DNA from: an uncultured bacterium
GTDB taxonomy: Bacteria; Cyanobacteriota; Vampirovibrionia; Gastranaerophilales; Gastranaerophilaceae
Length of the DNA: 64,000 bases
Assembly: GCA_947361225.1 (NCBI GenBank)
Contig: CANAIK010000002.1
Span: forward strand, 1-64,000
Reading direction: 5' to 3'
Both the position numbers and the translations under genes were made by a program. Positions 19,622-26,307 of the stretch are shown here, piece after piece; position 1 is the first letter of the stretch; each line of letters starts with the position of its first letter. The notes beneath the pieces are model-generated. The model did no database searches, was not told where the DNA came from, and saw nothing but the letters and a program-made list of their open reading frames with translations.

Positions 19622-19968
19622 AAAGGTTTCGTTTGAGAAAGTTTGTTTCTCAATTCTCTAAATTTGACAATATCCTCTTGAGCTTTAGAGCTTTCCTTAA
19701 ACAAAGTTTGAGACGAAGGATGCATAATAATAATTGAATCAATATGAACTTCTAAAAAATCATACCTTTTAGGGGCGTTTAACCCTCCTTGTGCCACAAT
19801 TTCAGCATTTGTAACAGCTAAAAATCTTCTTTCTTTATCATTTAATAGTTCTGTTAATTCTCTGTTGGATTTGGTGAACTTAGAAACATAAACCGTTCCT
19901 TTTATTTCGTGATCCTTAGTAATAATGCACACTTCCACAGGTGCAGTATCAGATGGTTGTTTGCTCAT
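19618..19968 (-). CDS. conserved-looking hypothetical protein, 116 aa
   Basis: No family recognised with confidence. Residues 10-85 look like an all-beta domain (VEVCIITKDHEIKGTVYV, RRFLAVTNAEIV, DFLEVHIDSIIIMHP) of the kind seen in small LSm-like or PilZ-like barrels; the C-terminal 30 residues form a charged helix. ATG 19968 follows GGAG by about 7 nt (AATAGGAGTAAATTTT). It is a single gene converging on the membrane glycosyltransferase-like gene. Confidence 0.6.
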   Translation of the reverse strand: MSKQPSDTAPVEVCIITKDHEIKGTVYVSKFTKSNRELTELLNDKERRFLAVTNAEIVAQGGLNAPKRYDFLEVHIDSIIIMHPSSQTLFKESSKAQEDIVKFRELRNKLSQTKPF

Positions 19969-20017
19969 ATAAAATTTACTCCTATTTCTAAAGATTATTA
20001 TATATTATTTTTTTAAT

Positions 20018-20048
20018 TTGTGCCAGATTTTAATTTTTGTGTTAAAAT
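20018..20048 (+). promoter_or_regulatory. candidate promoter of the SRP RNA
   Basis: TTGTGC at 20018-20023 and TAAAAT at 20043-20048 with a rather long 19-nt spacer. The -10 lies 6 nt before the predicted RNA 5' end at 20055, the expected distance. Confidence 0.45.
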
Positions 20049-20054
20049 ATTCTT

Positions 20055-20313
20055 GCCACACTTCACGGGGGGTTGCGTCTTCTTGACCGAAAGCTTATGT
20101 CGGGTGCAGAGTATATTATGAGGCAGAATTGGACGTTATTTGAAAATTGAAGAATTGTTGATATTATAAATTTTTGTGGCGAAACACCGCCCCAACCGGG
20201 TCAGGATGGAAACATAGCAGCCCTAAGGCAGGAGTTTTCGGGTATAAGGATTTATTCTGGAGATTTTTTGATTCTAGATTAATTTTCGATTCTTTCGATA
20301 GATATAGTGTGGC
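20055..20313 (+). ncRNA. ffs: signal recognition particle RNA, long form
   Basis: About 259 nt. The conserved Ffh-binding hairpin is clear at about 20195-20240: GGTCAGG, a GAAA tetraloop closed by ATG/CAT, then AGCAGCC and AAGGCAG. The two ends pair (GCCACAC at 20055 with GTGTGGC at 20307-20313), which sets the boundaries. The length fits the long bacterial type with an Alu domain rather than the ~110-nt short type. It guides ribosomes making membrane proteins to FtsY. Exact ends are inferred from pairing. Confidence 0.85.
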
Positions 20314-20338
20314 TTTTATTTTGTTTTTATAAAAAAAG

Positions 20339-20366
20339 AAAAGTGATATTATAAAACATCACTTTT
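20339..20366. terminator. bidirectional terminator between ffs and the HEAT-like gene
   Basis: AAAAGTGAT and ATCACTTTT make a 9-bp stem with a 10-nt loop, flanked by A and T runs. It can end the SRP RNA on the plus strand and the gene at 20391 on the minus strand. Confidence 0.65.
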
Positions 20367-20390
20367 AAGGTAAAATATATTATTCTTATC

Positions 20391-20753
20391 TTATGAACTA
20401 AAAGCCATTAACGCTCTAACTGAACGAGCAGTGTCCTGGACTTCTTTTTCTTCACTTTTGTTAATCGTATTATCTAGAATTTCAATTGCCTCTTTTTTGT
20501 CTTTAAGCGCTAAAAGCTCATTAATTGCGCACATTGCAACTTGAGCAGACAAATCGTTAATTCCTTTGCCTTTATTTGTAATTATTATTTCAAGTGCTTT
20601 TTTATTATTTTTTCTAATTAAAGCTTTGCTTGTAAGTTCACGAATTTCATCAATCGGACAATTTGTTCCAAGTTCGTTTAATACTTGAATAGATTCTTCG
20701 TCTTTGTGTTTTCCCAGTGCTTCAATTATATTTCTAACTTTTCTATTGCTCAT
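20391..20753 (-). CDS. small HEAT-repeat-like protein, 120 aa
   Basis: All-helical protein with repeating units of the pattern RNIIEALGKHKDEESIQVLNEL, SKALIRKNNKKALEIII and CAINELLALKDKKEAIEIL, consistent with three HEAT-like repeats that act as a binding scaffold. It overlaps the upstream gene by 11 nt; the ribosome site GGAGG lies inside that gene's end. Partner and function are unknown; the coupling suggests it works with the product of 20743-21192. Confidence 0.65.
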   Translation of the reverse strand: MSNRKVRNIIEALGKHKDEESIQVLNELGTNCPIDEIRELTSKALIRKNNKKALEIIITNKGKGINDLSAQVAMCAINELLALKDKKEAIEILDNTINKSEEKEVQDTARSVRALMAFSS

Positions 20754-21192
20754 TTAATCCTCCTAATTCCAAAGACAGCATCGATTTCAAATCCGAAACA
20801 GGTTGTTTTTGCAGATTTGAGACATTATATTTAAAAATATCGAATTCGATTTTTGAATTTGCCAATTCTTGCGCTTTTTTGTAGAATTGAACAGTGTTGT
20901 CTTTTAGTTTATTTCCAAACGCAATTGCATTTGTTTTAATTGAGGAAAATTTGTTTAGGGTTGAAACCCAAGCGCTCGCTAAAAGTTTTCCTGCGTTTTT
21001 AAATTTTTCGTTAATAGAGTTTTGTTGTTCAACTTTATTTGAATTCTCAAAAACATCCATTTGAATTACGGTTCCTTTAAAAGCCATTCCAAAAGGATTT
21101 GTTTGGTTTGATTCTTCTGCTCTTTTTAATCTTTGAGCTTTAAATTTATTAAATGCCTCGACACTTGATCTTAAGGGGGAAATTTTTTGCAT
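20743..21192 (-). CDS. hypothetical protein with N-terminal F-x7-D-x-F-E motif
   Basis: 149 residues, no recognised fold. A basic N-terminus is followed by NPFGMAFKGTVIQMDVFE (residues 32-49) and a helical remainder rich in Lys, Asn and Ser. The segment FKGTVIQMDVFE has the same spacing as segments in two unrelated proteins of this window (28361-28924 and 44332-45243). ATG 21192 was chosen over a TTG 15 nt upstream because GGAAAGGA lies just before the ATG. It is co-transcribed with the HEAT-like gene. Confidence 0.6.
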   Translation of the reverse strand: MQKISPLRSSVEAFNKFKAQRLKRAEESNQTNPFGMAFKGTVIQMDVFENSNKVEQQNSINEKFKNAGKLLASAWVSTLNKFSSIKTNAIAFGNKLKDNTVQFYKKAQELANSKIEFDIFKYNVSNLQKQPVSDLKSMLSLELGGLNEQ

Positions 21193-21279
21193 TTTTTTCC
21201 TTTCCAAAATTTTAATACGATTTCACATTAAAAACCTAACATAGAAAGGAGATTAATAAATCAATCTTTTAGTTGAAAA

Positions 21280-21786
21280 TTACAATTTTATCAGCCCCAA
21301 AAGCTCAATATTATTTGAATTGTAGATAATTAGATATGCGTCTTTTTCTTTAATATATTGAATTTCCACCGTTTTATAATCAATTAAATCCGGATTTTCA
21401 CCTTTGTAATATTTTTTTTCTTCTTTAAGTTTTTCTTTTTGATATCGAGAATAGCTCATTTTTTTCGGTTTTTGTTGCTCAATATTCTCGCTCTCGAAGA
21501 ATTTTACACTAATAACGGGAATCTTCGCTTTTAAGTCCCCTTGTTGAAAAATTAATAAAAAATCAAGATATTTATCCGGATAAACATTGTAGAATCCGCT
21601 TTTTAGCCCTTTTCCGTATTTATTTACAATATCGTCTCGAAGAATAAGAACAGGGGGATTTTTGTCGGAAAAATTGTATTTGTCGATTAGTTTATCTTCG
21701 TCTTTTTCCCCGCTGGGGTAAATTTCTTTAGGCGCATATTGATTTTTAGAATATTCATACGCAACAAAGTTGTTATCAATTATCAT
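21280..21786 (-). CDS. hypothetical protein, 168 aa
   Basis: No family recognised and no signal peptide or membrane helix. Residues 1-90 look alpha/beta (MIIDNNFVAYEY, PPVLILRDDIVNKYG, DKYLDFLLIFQQG), residues 98-125 are highly charged (KKMSYSRYQKEKLKEEKKYYKGE), and the end is beta-like. It stands alone, immediately left of the tRNA-Arg gene and its neighbouring accessory island, but its base composition matches the chromosome on the left. Confidence 0.55.
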   Translation of the reverse strand: MIIDNNFVAYEYSKNQYAPKEIYPSGEKDEDKLIDKYNFSDKNPPVLILRDDIVNKYGKGLKSGFYNVYPDKYLDFLLIFQQGDLKAKIPVISVKFFESENIEQQKPKKMSYSRYQKEKLKEEKKYYKGENPDLIDYKTVEIQYIKEKDAYLIIYNSNNIELLGLIKL

Positions 21787-21815
21787 AATGTTAATTTTAA
21801 TATTTTTTTTAATAT

Positions 21816-21844
21816 TTGCAAATTTTTTTTGTACGATGTAGAAT
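21816..21844 (+). promoter_or_regulatory. tRNA-Arg promoter
   Basis: TTGCAA (21816-21821), 17 nt, TAGAAT (21839-21844). Predicted start near 21851, about 15 nt before the mature tRNA. Confidence 0.65.
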
Positions 21845-21865
21845 TATGATACACATTGAATATGT

Positions 21866-21939
21866 GCGCTTGTAGCTCAGCTGGATAGAGTGTTTGGCTA
21901 CGAACCAAAAGGTCGGGGGTTCGAATCCCTCCAAGCGCG
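21866..21939 (+). tRNA. tRNA-Arg (anticodon ACG)
   Basis: Complete cloverleaf: acceptor GCGCTTG pairs with CAAGCGC, a D-arm with AGCTCAGCTGGATAGAG, anticodon stem TTTGG/CCAAA with loop CTACGAA (anticodon ACG, reads CGT and, after deamination to inosine, CGC/CGA), and T-arm GGGGGTTCGAATCCCTC. CCA is not encoded. It borders an AT-rich accessory segment and may have served as an integration site. Confidence 0.95.
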
Positions 21940-21944
21940 AATAT

Positions 21945-21967
21945 AAGCCCTAATTTTAGGGCTTTTT
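21945..21967 (+). terminator. tRNA-Arg terminator
   Basis: AAGCCCTA and TAGGGCTT form an 8-bp stem around ATTT and are followed by TTT. It directly follows the tRNA. Confidence 0.8.
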
Positions 21968-22018
21968 AATTGCTTGATGCGCCTGTTCGGGATGCAAGCT
22001 CAAGGGTTGCCCTCTCAT

Positions 22019-22044
22019 AAAAAGTGCGATTCAACGCACTTTTT
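22019..22044 (+). terminator. second tandem terminator-like hairpin
   Basis: Perfect 10-bp stem: AAAAAGTGCG, loop ATTCAA, CGCACTTTTT. No gene ends just before it; the 50 nt between it and the first terminator show no intact RNA gene. It may be what remains of a second tRNA-plus-terminator unit. Confidence 0.55.
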
Positions 22045-22054
22045 ATTCGGCAGA

Positions 22055-22097
22055 GTCTCCAAACGCGGATATAACTTCCTAACCTTAGGAAGTTTTT
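22055..22097 (+). pseudogene. decayed copy of the tRNA 3' end plus terminator
   Basis: TCTCCAAACGCGGATATAA parallels TCCAAGCGCGAATATAA, the end of tRNA-Arg and its trailer. It is followed, as in the real gene, by a terminator hairpin (AACTTCCTAA, CC, TTAGGAAGTT, TTT at 22073-22097). The D-arm and anticodon part are missing. This looks like a remnant of a tRNA duplication or of an integration event. Confidence 0.45.
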
Positions 22098-22135
22098 ATT
22101 TTAAAGGGATTCTCGCCCAAGTGTGTTTTATTGAG

Positions 22136-22361
22136 TGGTTTGATTAGGTCAGATGGTGCGATTATTTCGGGCAATCGGCACTGTGAGCGAATTTGAGGGG
22201 TAGGAAATAATCAAACCATGTGACCTAAAAACGGTCTTTTTACTCTTTTGATGGTCGGGGCAGATGGTTTGATTATTTTGGGTTTTTGGTTTCTACCTCA
22301 AGCATAGCCTGTCTTTCGGCACGTTGTTTGATTGGTTCAAATGGTTTGATTATTTTGGGCA
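22136..22361. repeat. cluster of four ~22-bp repeats around ATGGTTTGATTATTT
   Basis: Direct copies lie at 22146-22168 (degenerate core ATGGTGCGATTATTTC), 22261-22282 and 22339-22361; an inverted copy lies at 22203-22226. The first copy and the inverted copy could fold into a ~23-bp stem with three mismatches around a 35-nt loop. A shorter TGGTTTGATTA precedes at 22136. Together with the terminator-like hairpins they fill most of the 575-bp gene-free stretch 21940-22514. No protein-coding frame is convincing here. The cluster may be a regulatory RNA, operators, or recombination sites. Confidence 0.6.
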
Positions 22362-22514
22362 GTGACCGTTTTGAAATTAATCCCGATTTGCCAAGTTTTT
22401 TAATTCTCAGAAAATAATTGATATTAATATTAAATGATTGAAATAATAGTTATTAACATCCTTTCTCTTTTTTAATATTTATGCTAGCATGCATATATTA
22501 GCTGAGGATGGGAA

Positions 22515-23729
22515 ATGCTTGAAAAAAGAGATAAAATTAATGGATATATTTCATTATTAATTATTGTTCCTATAATTCCTTGTGTTTTTTATTTCATTTT
22601 TGATTATTTAAAAGACAATTTTTCTGAAAATTGTTCAATTACCGTTACGACAGCTTTAGTTACAATATTTATTGCGATTTGTGTATTTTTTAATATTTTA
22701 TGTGATAAAGAAGCCGAATACAACAAAATTGTTGATAAATTAGAAAAAGAAAATAAAAGTTTTAGAGATAGCTATGATTTAAAAAAGTTTATAAAAGAAA
22801 ATTTTCCCAAAGGAATAAAACGCTTAGCTGAAATGACGGCAGATATCAATTGTATTGACTTCGATTTATTATCTCAATATTTAGAATTTAAAAAACATCC
22901 TGCAAAGAAAAAAGCTCAAGAAGTAAAAGATTTAAAAGAAAAATATAAAGAATTAAAAATAAAAGAACGATTAATGCGTTATGAATATGACATGTTATTT
23001 TATTTATTTCCAGAATTAGAAAACTATTTAGAATACTACTCCTATAATAAAAATGACACAATAGATGAAGTAAAAGAAAACTATGACTATGTACGTTCGT
23101 ATGTATCAAAAGCTGAATACGAACAATTAACCGATATAGAGAGAAATCAGCTTGCATTAGATAGATATATTTTATCAAGGACTAAAAGTAAATGGGCTAT
23201 TGGTAGAGATTATGAAATGTTTATTGGATATGAGTATGAACAAAAAGGATATAAAGTAACTTATACCGGAATAACAGATAGGCTTGAAGATAAAGGCAGG
23301 GATTTAATTGCTCAAAAAGATGATGAAATTTTAATAATTCAGTGTAAAAACTGGGCTAAATATAAAGAAATTCATGAAAATCATATTTGCCAACTGTTTG
23401 GTACTACAATTCAATATAATGTTGAAAAACCATCGCTATTTAAGGCTAGACCAGTATTTATAACATCTGCTACATTATCCGAAACAGCATTAAAGTTTGC
23501 TCAATATCTAAACGTTGAAGTTATTCAAAATAAAAAATTTAAAGAATTTCCAAGAATAAAATGTAATATAAATAATAAAGAAAAAATTTATCATTTACCA
23601 TTTGACCAACAATATGACAGAACTATTATAGGTGACCAAAATGGTGAATTTTATGCCTGGTCAGTTAAAGAAGCAGTTGAGAAAGGTTTTAGAAGAGCAA
23701 AAAAGTATTTTTATGTCAAAAACACCTAA
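22515..23729 (+). CDS. membrane-anchored Mrr-type restriction endonuclease
   Basis: 404 residues: two N-terminal membrane helices (about 12-28 and 43-62), a coiled-coil middle (65-200), then a PD-(D/E)xK nuclease domain (about 228-325). The catalytic pattern is readable: Glu in YEMFIGYEYE, GRD in EDKGRDLIAQ, and Q-C-K in ILIIQCKNW, followed by HENHICQLFGT. The C-terminus (YHLPFDQQYDRT, GEFYAWSVKEAVEKGFR) is an extra module often seen behind such domains. Mrr-like proteins cut modified or foreign DNA. Ribosome site GAGGA precedes ATG. Base composition is more AT-rich than the flanks, consistent with transfer. Confidence 0.8.
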   Translation: MLEKRDKINGYISLLIIVPIIPCVFYFIFDYLKDNFSENCSITVTTALVTIFIAICVFFNILCDKEAEYNKIVDKLEKENKSFRDSYDLKKFIKENFPKGIKRLAEMTADINCIDFDLLSQYLEFKKHPAKKKAQEVKDLKEKYKELKIKERLMRYEYDMLFYLFPELENYLEYYSYNKNDTIDEVKENYDYVRSYVSKAEYEQLTDIERNQLALDRYILSRTKSKWAIGRDYEMFIGYEYEQKGYKVTYTGITDRLEDKGRDLIAQKDDEILIIQCKNWAKYKEIHENHICQLFGTTIQYNVEKPSLFKARPVFITSATLSETALKFAQYLNVEVIQNKKFKEFPRIKCNINNKEKIYHLPFDQQYDRTIIGDQNGEFYAWSVKEAVEKGFRRAKKYFYVKNT

Positions 23730-24627
23730 ATGTAAACCTATTAAAACATTCTATACTTACTTGAACATTGCAGATCCTTTTGTCGCTTGGGAAACATATA
23801 GGGGAATTTTAATTTCTCCTGATTGCTACCAAATTGAAGAACATCCATCTATTAGCTTTTGGATGCTTCGTTATTTACGAAACATGTTATCGCCTCAAGC
23901 TATAAATGAATTAAAGCTAGAAGTTATTCGTCAAAAATATTATGCACACGAAGTTTCGCGTTTTAGAGGTTTTTATTATTTTGAAAATAAAACAACAGCA
24001 ATAAATGCTGCGAAAATGTGGCAACTTAAATACTTTAATAATTTTTGTTTAACAGACGTTGGCATAGACTCAAAAGCTATATATTCTAAATTAGATTCAA
24101 ATTGGATAACACTATACGCAGGTAAAGAAAGCGATAATGATAATTGGATTCATAGTTATTGGAGAGGCGAACCATGTCCAGGCTTTGACGAACCATTATG
24201 GGAGTTATTAGTCATTGCAAGAGGAATAATTTACAATAATGAATTGCGTATGCAAGCATATGAAAACATTAAAAATAGTAATCCAACTACGATTTTACCG
24301 TTATTAGAAGAAGCCAGAATAGCAGCTTATCTGGGTTCTGATTTAGGGCATTGCAGTCCTTATATTATAAAAAAAAGTGAAACAAAATATCAAGTTGTTG
24401 ATATCATGGATATGAAAGATGCTGAAAACCCGATTTATTTACATAAAAAAAATGACTATCTTAGTAATCCTATAAATCACGAAAATATAAACTTTAATGA
24501 TTTACTTTTGATTAATGATTACAATAAATTTTCCAAGCTAAATACAACAAATAGAAATTTTGAATTTGTAATAAATAATGATATTGCAAATGATTTTAAT
24601 ATTTATAAAATGTCGCACAATTATTAA
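23713..24627 (+). CDS. unknown partner protein of the Mrr-like nuclease
   Basis: 304 residues, starting MSKTPKCKPIKTFYTYLN; the ATG at 23713 overlaps the nuclease gene by 17 nt, so the two are translationally coupled. An in-frame upstream start would overlap far more. No family recognised. Aromatic-rich segments DPFVAWETYRGILISPDCY, HPSISFWMLRYLRNM and WIHSYWRGEPCPGFDEPLWELL suggest a compact enzymatic or binding fold; the last 70 residues are Asn/Asp-rich. Tight linkage to a nuclease inside an island suggests a two-gene defence module, as inference. Confidence 0.65.
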   Translation: MSKTPKCKPIKTFYTYLNIADPFVAWETYRGILISPDCYQIEEHPSISFWMLRYLRNMLSPQAINELKLEVIRQKYYAHEVSRFRGFYYFENKTTAINAAKMWQLKYFNNFCLTDVGIDSKAIYSKLDSNWITLYAGKESDNDNWIHSYWRGEPCPGFDEPLWELLVIARGIIYNNELRMQAYENIKNSNPTTILPLLEEARIAAYLGSDLGHCSPYIIKKSETKYQVVDIMDMKDAENPIYLHKKNDYLSNPINHENINFNDLLLINDYNKFSKLNTTNRNFEFVINNDIANDFNIYKMSHNY

Positions 24628-24660
24628 AAAATTTAATATTAATCATTGTATTCATTGCAA

Positions 24661-24770
24661 CTGTTCCCAATTTTTGAAGGAAAAATCAAGGATTTCGGCG
24701 AGACAGCTTTTGAATTTTTGTACTCAAATTCAAGCACTGCTTGAAAATAAAAATTAGGGAATATTCCCAG
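24661..24770 (+). other. structured non-coding stretch after the island genes
   Basis: TTCCCAATTTTT (24664-24675) can pair with AAAAATTAGGGAA (24749-24761), enclosing two mutually exclusive hairpins: TTGAATTT/AAATTCAA (24710-24733) and TTCAAG-cactg-CTTGAA (24729-24745). A possible plus-strand promoter follows (TTGAAA 24782-24787, 17 nt, TATAGT 24805-24810). The gap 24628-25030 has no convincing protein frame; it may hold a small RNA or an attenuator. Confidence 0.4.
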
Positions 24771-24911
24771 TGCCAAAAGACTTGAAATCTAATACAGAAT
24801 AGTTTATAGTGTTAATACAATTTAAAAGTAAATTTTTTATTGTTTGGAATTTACCTATGTTCAAATAATAAAAAGGTAAAAACTAAATATGGTGTGAGTT
24901 CTGCCGTTTGC

Positions 24912-24926
24912 GGTTCGAATCCCTCC
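24912..24926 (+). repeat. tRNA T-arm fragment, 15-bp match to tRNA-Arg
   Basis: GGTTCGAATCCCTCC is identical to positions 21918-21932 of tRNA-Arg and sits at the right border of the accessory segment, with TCTGCCGTTTGC before and GTGTCTAA after. It is not part of an intact tRNA. It could be an attachment-site remnant; since T-arms are similar among tRNAs, the source gene is uncertain. Confidence 0.5.
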
Positions 24927-25030
24927 GTGTCTAATAATCAAACTTACTGTTCAAAATACTCAAACCGATTGTTGCGGTACAAAGTGCTAATTATTAAAAC
25001 AAAAATGCATTATTGTGATATTATAATTTT

Positions 25031-25390
25031 ATGAATTTAATGTTTATTTTTATTGGTGGTGGATTAGGGTCGGTTTTAAGATATTTAATAAGTTTTTATA
25101 CAAAAGGTATAATTTTTCCTTATGGAACATTAATAGTTAACATTATAGCCAGTTTTATTCTAGGTATTCTATTTTCATATTTTGAAACAAAAACAAACAT
25201 ATCTTCCTCTTTTAAACTAATGTGCACTGTTGGTTTTTGCGGCGGGCTTTCGACTTTTTCAACCTTTGCGCTCGAATCGTTTACTTTGTGCAAAACAAAC
25301 GGGGTAAAGTATGCATTATTATATTCTATATTGAGTGTTATACTTTGTATTTTTGCAATATTTTTAGGAATAAAAACAGCTAAATTATAA
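25031..25390 (+). CDS. crcB: fluoride channel FluC/CrcB
   Basis: 119 residues with four membrane helices, the normal size of the Fluc family, which exports fluoride as a dual-topology dimer. Signatures are GGGLGSVLRYLIS, PYGTLIVNIIASFILG (with the conserved Asn) and GFCGGLSTFSTF. TATAAT (25022-25027) lies only 3 nt before ATG 25031; a second ATG follows at 25040. No fluoride riboswitch was recognised upstream. It forms the right neighbour of the accessory island. Confidence 0.92.
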   Translation: MNLMFIFIGGGLGSVLRYLISFYTKGIIFPYGTLIVNIIASFILGILFSYFETKTNISSSFKLMCTVGFCGGLSTFSTFALESFTLCKTNGVKYALLYSILSVILCIFAIFLGIKTAKL

Positions 25391-25451
25391 AAGCATTCGA
25401 TAATAGCAGATACTTTAATTATTTATCCCGCTAAAAATTTTTTTAGATAAT

Positions 25452-26303
25452 TTAAATAAAAGCGCTCAATTTAAATGTTAGTTTTGATATTAGTTTTATT
25501 AAATCTGCATTTTGTTTATCCGTCAAGTTCGAATCCTCAACAAAAACCGCAATGTAATAAATTTCCCCGTTGGGTTTTATTACAAAACCCGTGTCATTAT
25601 CGGCAATTTTTATCCCGTTCGGTTTTCTTGAGGAACTTCCTGTTTTATGTCCAATTATTGCGTTTTTAGGCAAACCCGCTTTTAGTTTATTTTCACCCGT
25701 TGTTGTTTCAATTAAAATTCTATTTAAATAATCAGTTGAATTTTTTGATAAAATTTCACCCTGTTGTCCTTTTTTTAGAATTTTAACAATATCCAAAGCA
25801 AAAGCTTTATTTAAATATTGTTTTTCAATATCCTCATTCATTTCTTTTTCATTAACCGAAAGTTCAATTTCGCTAAACCCAAGTTTATTAATATAATCTT
25901 CAATTTCTTTAATCCCTCCTGTTTCTTCAATTAAAATATCACAAGCGTTGTTATCACTTTGTGAAATCATAAGCCCTAAAAGTTCTTTGTAGCTTATTTC
26001 GAAAGGATAATTTTTATATTTCTTAAGCATTGGACTATAAAGTTTTTCATCCACCCTGTTTTTGGTAATTGTCAGTTTTTTATCCAATGAAATATTTTTT
26101 TTATCAATATCGTCCAAAACTTTTAGCGCCACCAAATACTTAAAAACACTAAGCATTGGACGTTTTTTATCATTAATTGTATAAGTTTTATCATTTTTTA
26201 TAATTGCTATTGAAACTTTCGGGCTTTTGTTAAAAATTAACTTAGAACTAAAAAAACTCAAAAAAACTACAACAATTCCAATTAATATTAATATTTTTTT
26301 CAT
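25452..26303 (-). CDS. class A serine beta-lactamase (subclass A2-like)
   Basis: 283 residues with an N-terminal signal or anchor helix (about 3-23). All catalytic motifs of class A are present: Ser52-Val-Phe-Lys55 (SxxK), Ser116-Asp-Asn118 (SDN, inside SQSDNNACDIL), Glu152-K-E-M-Asn156 (E166/N170 equivalents) and Lys220-Thr-Gly222 (KTG). The SDNNACDIL and SVFK context resembles the CfxA/CblA/PER group of anaerobes. It should hydrolyse beta-lactams in the periplasm; substrate range is unknown. It is the last gene of the envelope operon, 4 nt after the frameshifted large gene. Confidence 0.88.
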   Translation of the reverse strand: MKKILILIGIVVVFLSFFSSKLIFNKSPKVSIAIIKNDKTYTINDKKRPMLSVFKYLVALKVLDDIDKKNISLDKKLTITKNRVDEKLYSPMLKKYKNYPFEISYKELLGLMISQSDNNACDILIEETGGIKEIEDYINKLGFSEIELSVNEKEMNEDIEKQYLNKAFALDIVKILKKGQQGEILSKNSTDYLNRILIETTTGENKLKAGLPKNAIIGHKTGSSSRKPNGIKIADNDTGFVIKPNGEIYYIAVFVEDSNLTDKQNADLIKLISKLTFKLSAFI

Positions 26304-26307
26304 TTTT

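Noticed and set aside
22136..22361. CRISPR array
   Set aside because: Repeats differ in spacing (113 and 78 bp) and one is inverted; no cas genes in the window.
22515..24627. Retron or reverse-transcriptase system
   Set aside because: The stem-forming repeats upstream suggested an msr/msd region, but neither protein has reverse-transcriptase motifs.
24780..25030. Fluoride riboswitch upstream of crcB
   Set aside because: I looked for the conserved crcB-motif core and did not find it; TATAAT lies 3 nt before the ATG, leaving no room for a leader from that promoter.
24840..25034. 64-codon frame over the T-arm fragment before crcB
   Set aside because: Crosses a tRNA relic, has no ribosome site and no sensible composition; probably chance.
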